Part shown: one piece after another, positions 11,500 to 22,700 of the stretch
How positions within the stretch are numbered: the stretch's first letter is position 1
How the letters are laid out: every line of letters starts with the position of its first letter
Source of the DNA: Bryum argenteum
Taxonomy: Eukaryota > Streptophyta > Bryopsida > Bryales > Bryaceae
NCBI GenBank assembly: GCA_037043015.1
Contig: CM073324.1
Coordinates: 7,275,013 to 7,339,012, forward strand
DNA length: 64,000 nucleotides
Direction of reading: 5' to 3'
Translations under genes and position numbers: made by a program
The notes under the pieces: generated by a model
Told to the model about the DNA's origin: nothing
Seen by the model: the letters and a program-made list of their open reading frames with translations, nothing else
The model's database searches: none

Positions 11500-12360
11500 A
11501 GTTCCATACTACGAGGGGTCTGCGTGCAGCAAAAAGGCTTCCGCCGGCACAACAAGGCTCCAAGCCGACAACCACCAAGTGCAAGGAGGGACCTGCTAGC
11601 ATCACAGAGCGCCCGCGAAAACAATGACGGTTACGCCGGAACCACCAGGGGTCCTTCTGCACAAGCATGGGCATCAAGAGGTAGGGGTCCGCCGGTACCA
11701 GAAGGGGTTCGCCGGCACCAGAAGGGGTTCGCCGGCGTCAGCAATGGTACGCAAAAGTGAAGTGTCCGTGGGCAGCACACCTCGGGTCTGCTGGCACCTC
11801 CTCAGATCCGCCGGCATCTTCTCAGGTCTGCCGGCACCTCTTCAGGTCTGCCGGCACCTCCTGAGGTCTGCCGGCACCTCCTCAGGTCTGCCGGCACCTC
11901 CTCAGATCTACCGGCACCTCCTCAGATCTACCGGCACCTGCAGGGGTTCGCCGGCGCCGGCAACGATACGGTAGGGGCAAGTGTGCCGGCAGACCCCCTC
12001 CAGAGGGAGTATGCCGGCACCTGCATGGGTTGGCCGGCGCCAGCAATGATATGCTAGAGGCAACTAGCCGTCGGCATACCGCCTCCAGATGTGGTATGCC
12101 GGCACCAGAAAACGTTCGTCGGCACCAGCAAAGGTTCGCTGGCGGCGAGAGCAAAGTGTGCGCCGACACAATATGGGGTATGCCGGCACCAGCACAGGTC
12201 CATCGGCACCAGCAGAGGTTCGCTGGCGAGAGCAACGGTCCGCTAGAGGCAGAGTTCCGCCAGCACAAGAAGGGCATCAGCTGGCCCTAGCAAAACGTCC
12301 GCCGGCACCCGAAGGGGGCTGCCGGCGCCGGCGCACCCCTGGATATCGTTCACAAGCCCT
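11500..12360. repeat. GTGCCGGCAC-type GC-rich short repeat array
   Basis: Dozens of copies of a 10-12 bp core, written on this strand as GCCGGCACC or GCCGGCG, are spaced mostly 21-27 bp apart. From 11780 to 11945 the spacing is regular, with units such as TCCTCAGGTCTGCCGGCACC. Elsewhere the linkers (AGAAGGGGTTC, AGCAAAGGTTC) vary. The core is a palindrome (GTGCCGGCAC), so both strands read alike. All long frames across it are repeat translations, not genes. The same family fills introns at 20.4-21.6 and 25.0-25.6 kb. Confidence 0.85.
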
Positions 12361-12737
12361 ATAGTAGGACCGGCACAAAAGAAGTGGGTACGCCGTCACA
12401 CTTACTGGTGGCTTCATCGCACTCCCGATGTCAAAGAGTCTAAACTCAGCAACACTAGCATCATGCAAGAGAGATCTTTGTTCTACGGTGTGTGGAAGTT
12501 GTTTGGAACTAAATTCACATGTATGTATCACGGAACAAAAACGCATGTATAAATATAAATATGTGATGTCACCTCTGGTAAGGTTGAGAAATAGTTTAGT
12601 AGGTGAAGGTACGCATTCAAGCTGACCAGATCATAGATCTAAGACTACATATTATGTCTCATGCAGAAATGGCTTGTACTTCAATGTCTAGGAGCATAAT
12701 GTAGACTACATAAAGCAGACTATAGACGTCGTAATTC

Positions 12738-15700
12738 CTAGGTGCTTGGAATGCGCTGGACAATTCCGTTGAGGAGAAGTCGCTTGATCTTGTTGAAGCT
12801 CAATGTCGGGGCGTGTACGAACCGGTCTCTCTCTCGGTCGAGACCACAAACCACACGATAGATGTAGTAAATGTGCTTGCAGTTTCCGTACGATTTACGC
12901 GATTTGAACTGAATATACATGCTCTTGAAGCTGGGGCAAGTGCACTCTGGAAATGTACCAATGCTCACCTTGTACTTTTGAGCATCCTTCTCAGGACCCT
13001 TCTTGGATATAATATCAATCACAGCCCCGAGTCCGGGGCTTGGCACCAACATAATGCGAGTTAGGACGACGTCGAGTAACATTGCAGATTCCCACTTGTT
13101 CAACTGCTCAGCGGCCACCTTCTTTGTAACGTTGCGACAACAAGGGCGTGAGCTTCTTATATTGAGAAATTTGTCGGGTTTTTCCTGTGCCGGAATGTTC
13201 GCAATACTGGTTGCGATGGCGAGATCATTTCCAAACTGCCTCTCGGTCGGCATAGGTGGTTTTTGTTGCAACTGAAATCCTGCTTCTTCTAAGGTCAAGA
13301 TCTCCCGCGTCGTGAGGTTAGTTCCCTTTTGCACAGGCCAAATTTGTGGCACCTTTGGCGAATCAGGGAACCATCGACGTCTTTTTCCTGCTACGCACCC
13401 TACAGCATTGTCTGCACAGAAATAAAAGAACTGCGCATAGTTCTTGTTCTTGGCGCGAACGTGCTTCACGCCGTGGTAGGCTGGAGCAGGTTCTCCATTT
13501 GGAAGCCAGCGATTGCACTTCTTGTTCGAGTCCGGGATCATGGCTGTACATATCCTCGTTCCCCCTGAAGGCATTCGGCGAATGTGCCACATCTTTGGTG
13601 AGCATTCAAGCTCCAAAACCTTCGTGACGTGCTGCACACCCTCGCGAGCATGAACCGGGCTTGTCTCCATCACAACTTGGACGTCGTCATTGTCGTCTTC
13701 GTTAGCATCCAGATGAATCGGTGTGGAGGGAGATCCTTGCTGCTGTGTCCTCATGGTCTTTGGCTGTGAGAAGTTCACCTTGTCAAACCTGTGAGAGTCG
13801 TTTTCGCCACCTGGTTCGGAATCAAGCCTTCGTTTTGCGGATCCGAACACTTCTTCCCCTGCATACGATGCTGCGCCAACGAGAAATTCATCCGCCCCAG
13901 GTACAAGATCCATTGCACGGTAAACTGATTTTAAATTTCCGCTCTTCGAAGCAGAGCGGGTAGCAGCACGGAAGCGCAATTCTTCGAGAGTTGGACCAGT
14001 ACCCGATCCACGACCTTTGTCGAATGCATTGTACCTGGTGCATTGAACGAATGCACGACAGTAGTCTTCGATGGTAGCCTCAAAAATATTATCACAGAGT
14101 TTACCGGACTGCTTGCTCCATGATGCATGGACAATCTCAGACAGATTGCACATAGGCATCTCTGCTCTCTGGTCCTCTGTGAGCTCCTGAACATGAAGAA
14201 CAATAGTTTCAGTAGAAGAACTCAAACAGAAATCGCGTGGGGCTTTGATTACAGAATAAATATAACAGGAATACGAGCAAAAGTAATGCGTATGGCAAAT
14301 ACCATGTCCATGTATCCGCCCCATTGCCAATATCGAAAGTGCCACCACGCTAACCAGTTGTCGAGTGCGTGGATGTCCGAGTCGTTGGCTGCTCCGCTTG
14401 TAGACCACCATAATCGAATCGCCATGCATTGCGATTTGGCTTCATCAGCTGTACGCGCATCCTTCCACTGAGTGCACATTCGCTTGTGCTCGTCTCGGAG
14501 TTCAGGCTTAATATAACAGTTTGTTGCTCTCTGCATACAAGTAGTCCAATGTAGGAGACAGGAACGCTCCTTATTTGGCATTGGTACGGATTTATCACCT
14601 GAACCGTAGATTTCCCGAACAACATTCCAGTTAGCTTGCGCACTGTCTGCCATAAAGCCGGCAAAGTTGACGTTGTGAACCCCATGCTCAGCCATGACAA
14701 CATTGATTCCTCTCCAAAGGTAGGACTGTGCATCTTGAGTTTCGGACATCATGTCGCAGATTGCAATCGTCATCACTTTGCGATACTTCGGCTCGTACAC
14801 GTGGCACGCAAACGTTGTGTAGCGTTTGATGCGCTTGACGTGATCAAACATCACCCAGGCATTTTGCAACTTCCCTCCAGGTTGCATTCGTCTGACGAGA
14901 TCAACGCCCGATCCAGGTCCAAGCTCAGACATTTTGAACACGAACACCTTGTCTGTTTTACTCCCTTGGCCTGGAAATCTGTTCTCCTGCACATAGGGCC
15001 ACCGTGAAGTGCCTCTCAACTTGCAGACTCTGTCAATTATGCCATTTTTTCCCATCCTTCTAAAATGCGAAACGCTGTGCTGAATTGTGGGACTCGTGAA
15101 ACTCTCAAACTTGAACATGACTTCCTGCAATTCCGTATCCGTTAAGACGGATTGTGTCTCCCCATTCTTCTTTAAAAGGTAATCTCCAAGGAACTCAGAA
15201 CTTGCAGACAATGCAATCGCAGATGGAGACGCCTTCGGTGTTCTCTCAAGTGCTCCCTGTAATAAGTGATCGCGGAGATCTAGAGACTCCCTACATGTAC
15301 CACGGCCCACTGGGTGATTATGGTGTCCGATGTGAATACAAGCTCTGGTCGTATTAGTATCTCCCGTGACGTAGTACATCAATGCAGAGCATGTTTGAAT
15401 ACAAGTCGCTGGTTCCTTGCAAATCGCGCACATGAGGGTTGACTCGGACTGAGGGCATTTTCCAAGAAACGGCTTCTTGACAAAGCCATCCCAAAGCTTT
15501 TCATTGACCTCATCCTCTCGACTCTCTCTTTGAAGATATCCACACTCTGCATTCTCACAACGTAAATGACCAGCACAATAAGCAGTGCGAAAGGTTAATC
15601 CATGATCATTCTGAATGTTACGAGTGTGCAGATTGCACCATATATGACCATCGTGATGTTTTGCCATACCCGACAGTTTTTTGGCAGAGCCCATCTTGGT

Positions 15701-16252
15701 ATCATGAGCAGGCGGTGGAAACTCAAAAAGTTGGTTGCCATCATACAGGGCCGGCAAATACTGGACAAAGGAGTACTGAAAGGTATTCAACTCTATTCTG
15801 CTGAGTTCACTCTTCGCGCCTTTTCTGTACTGCAGTTTGCGGATGCATGTGATAGCGCTAACGGGGTCACCATTGGATGGTGGAAGCGGAGGCTTCCTAT
15901 TACAACTCTCGGACCTCGAGGGAGACGGAGCTAATGAGGTTGATTGAGGATTTGGAGGTAACACAGAATGGTGGGAAGCAGGCGCATTGGTCTCCCTACC
16001 GGACTGTACATCACTCTCATCGCATTTCGTGAGTGGATTCAATTTTGCACTAGATGGAAGAATCTCGCACTCGGACGCTGAGGTCGCTACTGCCGGTTGT
16101 GAAGGTATGACAACGCCGTGAACACGATACTGCGAAGACTGTAGTATCCACACTACATCCTCACCTACGGATGGCTCAATGTGCACAGTGTATGAGAGAT
16201 TCCCGACATCATCCATGACTTCTTCCTCTAGGAAGAGCGAATCTAAACCCAA
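12738..16252 (-). CDS. Mutator-like (MULE) transposase with SWIM zinc finger
   Basis: Two exons on the minus strand. Exon 1 runs from 16252 (or the first ATG at 16216) to 14304 and exon 2 from 14186 to 12738, joined in phase 0 over a 117-bp GT-AG intron. The product is about 1,130 residues. It has a Cys/His-rich N-terminal DNA-binding region ending in TRACIHIGHHNHPV. A MULE RNase-H-like core follows, with FDHVKRIKRYTTFACHVY, VMTIAICDMMSE and GFMADSAQANWNVVRE; the ADS Asp is a likely catalytic residue. Then come LHWTTCMQR and LAWWHFRYWQWGG. Near the C-terminus lies a SWIM finger (C-x-C in PECTCPSF, C-x-H in GNCKHI). No frame break is visible, so it may be a recent or domesticated copy. Long terminal inverted repeats were not identified. 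Confidence 0.75.
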
Positions 16253-16788
16253 TTTAAACTTTGAAGACTACATTCTAGCACTCACGACGATTCGACCATC
16301 AGATTGAGGTAGCACACGCAAAGGGGCTCCCCCAGCATCCACTCGGATAGTTGCCATCAGAGAAAAGGCTTTCATAACCAGATGAAGTCAAATATGAACA
16401 CAAGTTAGTTGCTTTCGATGTAGAAAACTACGCCTAGAATTTAGAATTCAGAGTATCCGTCACATTTAAATTACGTTCTTAGTTGACACAGACATTTAAG
16501 CAAAAGAAGCCGCCAAAAGCAATACTCTAAAAATGACGATAATTAAGAAAGGGCGGCGACTTAAAAGATGTAATTAGTGATGGTTAGTGGATGCTGTCAG
16601 AGCCGACGGTATTGGCAAAGGACAGAGTGGTCAGTGATGGATGTTACTGCGCCGTTATCTATGACAAACGTGCATGGTACTATGCCTCTTGATTAAGCAC
16701 TGTCAGCTTTCTCAGGGTAAGGTGTTGGTAATCTAAACATAGATCGCAATTCTTGTGGCATTTTGGGTCTTCAAGGTATGTCCCAGTG
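16253..16788. other. intergenic between divergent genes
   Basis: The MULE gene reads left and the next gene reads right from here, so this roughly 0.5 kb probably holds both promoters. I see no convincing TATA box or shared motif. Confidence 0.4.
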
Positions 16789-19700
16789 ATGCCGCAAAGT
16801 CGAGCTGAACACGATCAAAATAGCAGAAGTGCTAGAAGTAAGAGACGAAAGAAAAGGATAGCAGGAGGTCGTTTGTATTTCTCTAAAAAAAAGTCTAGTG
16901 CCACGCAGATGAAGGAGAGAGGTAGTCGCGAGCGATCCAGCGATATTGGCGATATAGCAAAAGCATTATTCCCAATATTAGAGAACGTTGGATGTGATTC
17001 ACAAATTGCAGAGGCAAGGAAGGTCTCTATGGGGCGCGCTCATACTACGTATACCAGGCGCAGGAATCAGGCAAGTTGTTCCCTTTTTGGTAGTCTTGAG
17101 GAATTGTGTTGGAATCCGTAAGCTCATTTTCTTTTCGATATGTAGGAAAATGAAGAACTGGTTGAGGACGACCTCAACTCGGAGAACCAAAAAGACATAA
17201 GCGATGACAGCGACGACGAAGATGATCAAGGTGAGACTTAATTGGTGATTGATATGCAATATGTTAATTGATTCAACTACAAGAGATGGTTGATGTCAAT
17301 GCTATGAATGCAATGGTCTAAATTATTTTCGTGAAGCAATTCGAAGCTTTAGGCAATGTCAATGCGGTAGTGGTAGGTAATTGCGTGTCCCCTACTTGTC
17401 GCTATTTGGAGTGTCCATCGATCTCCGAAGCCTTACGCCGTATCTTTCTTCGAAGCCCTAATGCACTTCCATGTAGCCTGTCCATCTGATGTCAATGGTA
17501 TTGTGCCCATTTTTTTTTTCATTTTCGCTCCATCGATAGTACCTCTTGATTTCGTCGCGCCATTGTTGCTGTTGCGGCACAATTGAGCCAACGGCGAAGA
17601 GCAACCTGAACCTTGTAACTGCGGCACAACTGAGTCACAGCTGAACTGAGTCACTGATCACCCGTTCCTGCGGCACAACTGAGTCACCGATCACCTGATA
17701 TTGCGGGACAAGTGTGTCACCGCTCAGCCACCGCTCAGACACCGCTCAGTCACCGCGATGCCACCGCTCAGTAACAGCTCAACCCTATCCACGTTTTGTC
17801 GAGAAGCATCCTGCTTCCCTTAGCCGCCGTCCCGCACCTTAGCCGCCGTCCCGCACGGAGCCACTGTCCTGCGCCATCATTCCATCACCTCCGAGGAATC
17901 TGTACACCAGCACCTCCGCCGGATCTTTACGCTAGCACCTCCGCCGCTCCGCCAGATCTTCACGCCAGCACCTTCGCCGCTCATCGAAGCCGGTGGTCTG
18001 TCACTGCGCATCGAGGTCCCTAGCTGAACGATTCAATCTGCGCAGACGCTCATCCTGGTACGCCGCCACCGACTTCGGTCGGGATGCTTGCTCATTCTTG
18101 TTCGCCGCCACCGACTTCGGTCATGATGCTTGCTCCACCTGCTACGCCGTCACCGACCTCGGTCGGGATGCTCGCTGATCCTGCTCTGCCGCCACCGACT
18201 TCGGTCGGGATTCTTGCCCAGCGGCAGTTCCTTCAGTGCACAACATCGGTAGTGTTGTTCAGATACTTAGAAATTCAATTTGAACAGATTCGTGTGATGG
18301 AAATTTGAGATCTTCAACCGATCGATCGACGAAGGCCATAGCAACGAGTACGAAGGCCATAGCTAGTCTGAGAACGGTCATTCTGAAGTTATCACATTCT
18401 GGTCGCTCTGCTTTGGCACTCGGCAAATGCTTTGAAGCTTCAGGCTGCCGCTGATGCCGCCATCGCAGCGATTTTTTACTTGCATTCGATTCATTGCCTT
18501 GCTCAGGATTTGGAATTTGGATGCTATGGCTATGGCCGGGAATGGTGATCTGGAGTGGACTATCTGACAGTGATATTGCACCTTGGAATCGCGATTTACT
18601 TGCGATACTGTTGATGTCTTTGTAGGTGCAGCCATGACTCAGAGATCACCGGCACATGAAGATCCTCCGCTGTCAGAGAATTCTGCGGGTGGAAATTCAT
18701 CGCCCGAATCGCCCAACCTATCCGGAGACGAGGCTTGCATTGAGGTTTATCCCGATGCTACTACGGGAACGCCACGCACGGACAAGCACAGGTAATACCA
18801 CTTCACAGCTTTGCAAATGTTGAATGTAATACCATTTTAGTGAAGTAATATGAATGTTTCGAGTTCCACTTCTGGAGTCTGTTCGGGACGGGCTCGTGAT
18901 TCGACGAGGACAGCATGACAAAACCAACTTCGCGAGGTGCAAATGACACCGGCTTCGAGAGCCGCTCCATGAGCATTATTAATGCGCTTGAGTTGTGTTG
19001 GAGTGTCAACGAGATTGGCAGCTTTACAGTTCACTCTTCTAGGTCCGGCTTGGACCGGCTGGGTAGATGCTCGCTGAGGAGAAGGAGGTATTCGGCACCC
19101 CATCCAAGCGAGCAGCAGCATAATCAAACGGAAGCAAGACACTTTTCTTGAGGAAGAATGTGAGTGTCATGCTCCAGAATCCACGTTCGGGGCCGGCAGG
19201 GGCTGAAGCCAACACTCAAACTCCGCTGGGGTGAAGATTTCAACGACACTTTCTGGCGGCATTGGGATTGGCGTCAAAATGTGAGGACAATGTGAGTTTT
19301 TTTTCTTTGTTTGCACATTTGTAGGAAACCATGATTTTGGCGTCATGTGCGGACAAGGATCATAGATTTTCTAGGACATTCTGATCTAAGTGAGTCACTG
19401 TTAATATTCGGAGGTGTGGTTTTTTTTTTGGAAAGCAGTGATGACAAGTTTTAAGGCTTCTGCCTCGTTACCATCTGGTGCCGGCAGACAAACGCGGGTG
19501 ATATCGGATGGTGCGATCGGGTCCCTCTCTCATGGTGCGAGGTCACAATGTAGCCGCAGCACGGTTTCTATTCTCTCTTCTGGGACCGGCTGGGTGAGAT
19601 GCTCGCACATCTTCAGCTACTAGCTGCTGGAGGATTCTGAGGAGAAGGAGGTATTCGGCACTCCATCCAAGCGAGCAGCAGCATAGTCTAAAGTAAGCTA

Positions 19701-22700
19701 GACACTTTTCTTGAGCAAAGAATGTAAGTGTCTCGCTCCAGAATCCACGTTTGGGGCCGGCAGGGGCAGAAGCCAACACTCAAACTCCGCCGGGGTGATG
19801 ATTTCAACGACACTTTCTGGCGGCATTGGGATTGGCGTCAAAATGTGAGGACAATGTGAGTTTTTTTCTTGGTTTGCACATTCGTAGGAAACCATGATTT
19901 TGGCGTCATGTGCGGACAAGGATCATAGATTTTCTAGGACATTCTGATCTAAGTGAGTCACTGTTAATATTCGGAGGTGTGGTTTTTTTTTGGAGAGCAG
20001 TAATGACAAGTTTGAAGGCTTCTGCCTCGTTACCATCTGGTGTCGGCAGACAAACGCGGGTGATATCGGATGGTGCGATCGGGTCCCTCTCTCATGGTGC
20101 GAGGTCACAATGTAGCCGCAGCACGGTTTCTATTCTCTCTTCTGGGACCGGCTGAGTGAGATGCTCGCACATCTTCAGCTACTAGGTGCTGGAGAAATCT
20201 GAGGAGTAGTTGGTATTCGGCACCCCATCCAAGCGAGCAGCAGCATAGTCTAAAGTAAGCTAGACACTTTTCTTGAGCAAAGAATGTAAGTGTCTCGCTC
20301 CAGAATCTACGTTTGGGGCCGGCAGGGGCAGACGCCAACACTCGAACTCCGTTGGGGTGAGGATTTCCGCATGTACTGGCGGCGGCGTCAAAATGGAGTA
20401 TCACGTTCTCGTCTCACTTCACCTTCTGGTGCCGGCATAGACGATCACTGTGTCGATGCATACACGAGTACGATCACTTCAAGTACTGCCCCGGTGCCGG
20501 CAGACCATGCTTCGGTGCCGGCAGTCCCTCCTCCGGTGCCGGCAGTACCTCCTCCGGTGCCGGCAGTCCCTCCTCCGGTGCCGCGGCAAGATACCTCCTC
20601 CCGTGCGGCGGATACCTTCTCCGGTGCCGCGCACCTCCTCGGTGTGCGTCGACCAATCTCCGGTACCGGCGGATGCTCATGTTGACTAGGCTGAATCTCT
20701 TTCAATGCTGGTGACCCCCGGCAGACCATGCTCCGGTGCCGGCGGATGCTTATCTTGACTCGGGTTAACCTGTCACAATGCCGATGACCCCCGTGGTGGA
20801 GGCGGCAGAACCTGATACAGTGCCGGCGTACCCCCCCTGGAGGAAGTTGTGGTGCCGGCAGCACAAGTCCTGGTGCCAGTGAGCGCCCTTTCAATCAGTC
20901 GTTGCCGTGCCGGCGGATCTCATTCCTGTCCCAAAGGACCACGGCCTCGTCGCGGCGGATCATCTTCTGCGCCCTTTGAATCAGTCGTAGCTTGTGCGGG
21001 CGGACTGTTCCGGTGCCAGCGGAGGAATAATTGGTGCCGCCAGACTATGCTCGGTGTCGGCGGATGCTTCTCTGGAGGCAGCTGAATACCGGCTTACCCA
21101 CCGAGAAGGTGTTGCGGCGTACACCCCGAGCAAGTGTGGCTGCGTACCCCCCCGAGCAAGTGTGGTGCCGGCAGACCATGCTCGTCGCCGGCAGATGCTT
21201 CTATGGAGGCGGTGATCACGTCTCGGTGCCGCGCGTACCGAAAGCGAGTGGCGGGGTTCTCCCTGACCGAGTGTGGAGGCGTACTCACCCGAGCAAGTGT
21301 GGCGGCGTACCCCCGAACAAGTGTAGCGGCGTACCCCCCGAGCATGTGTGGTGCCGGCAGACCATGCTCTTCGCCTGCGGATGCTTCTCTTGTGGCAGCT
21401 GAACACGTATTCCCAGGGCAAATGTGGCGGCGTACCCACCGAGCAAGTGTTGCGGCGTACCCCTTGAGCAAGTGTGGCGGCGTACCACCGAGCAAGTGTG
21501 GTGCCGGCGGAGCTTGTCCCGTTGCAAGCTTGACCTTGATGGTGTGGTGCCGGCGGAGCTTGACCTTGATGGTGCCGGCACATTCTCAGTGGTGCCGGTC
21601 CTGCTGTAGCTAATAGAATCGAAAGCCCTGTCCCTGGCACTCAAGGACGACTCGAGGGGATCAAATGAGTTTGGAGCGATCAACTATGGATTGTTATTGC
21701 TAGGATCCTCAGAAGGTTGATTGTGCCATTAGCATGAAAATATTAGCAAGAACTGATTTGATTTTAAACTATTTTGCAGGTGGGGAGCAGCATGTGACTA
21801 ATGATGCCTCAAAACTGCATGATTCATCCGTTGCGCAAGTCGAGTTTCCGGCTCTCGAAGAGCCTGACGAAGAATGTGGAGAAGGTGATACTGCAGCTGA
21901 CGTCTTGTCAGAAGCAGATATTGCCAAGGAGGTTAACAAGCTTGTGACACAAGAAGCTGCGGTGAGCGTCTCCAAGATTCAGCAGCTGCGCTTTCAACCG
22001 GTTCACAAATCCCGCTTGTGCATTCCTCTATGTCGGTTGGTGGGCCTTCCAGTTGTGAGACCGGCAATGAAGTCTGACATCGCGCGGCTCTAGGACCATT
22101 TTCGTGACGTTGGCTATGTTGAAGGTCAAGGTGTGTTTTATGTCTCCATTGAGAACGATGTCAAGGATGGAGTCAAGACGGTTGATGTGTTGCCCGAGAC
22201 CATTGCATCGTGGAGCCAAAATTGGGTAAAGGTCAACAATGATTTTGAGAAATTCTTACAAGCTGACCCTGACCTTCAGAAATTTAGCAACAAGATGTTT
22301 CATGTTTGGGATGGAAACCACCGGTTGCAAGCCTGGTATCCATTCATCAATGCCGAGAAATCTAACGATCTTGCGTGGCACTTCAAAGTCGACTGCATTT
22401 TGTTGGAGTTAAAAGGTGATAACATGGCAGCATTGAGTGCCCTTCACGAGATTAATTGGTAAGCTCAAGTCCTCAAGGTCTATCGCTCCATTTCGTTTGC
22501 AATTGAATCTTGTATCGGTTGCTTGATGTAGGACATCATGTCAATATATCTTGAACTGAGATGCTATACTTGAACTACCCACAGAAGAAATGAAAACTCC
22601 CACGTGCAACTAAACTTGGTGCACAAGCTTTACCGAGTGCAACGGATTGGGCGGCAGGACGTTTCATATTTCAAAAGAATTATCACCCCGGAGGAAGAAG

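Noticed and set aside
11780..11945. Regular 21-27 bp repeats that resemble a CRISPR array at first glance.
   Set aside because: The repeats are short, there are no unique spacers of constant length, no cas genes are present, and the genome is eukaryotic.
20445..21683. Long open frames on both strands across the GC-rich array (for example 219 and 149 codons).
   Set aside because: They are translations of a GTGCCGGC repeat with few stop codons in any frame; compositions are repetitive and no start, splice or domain evidence exists.
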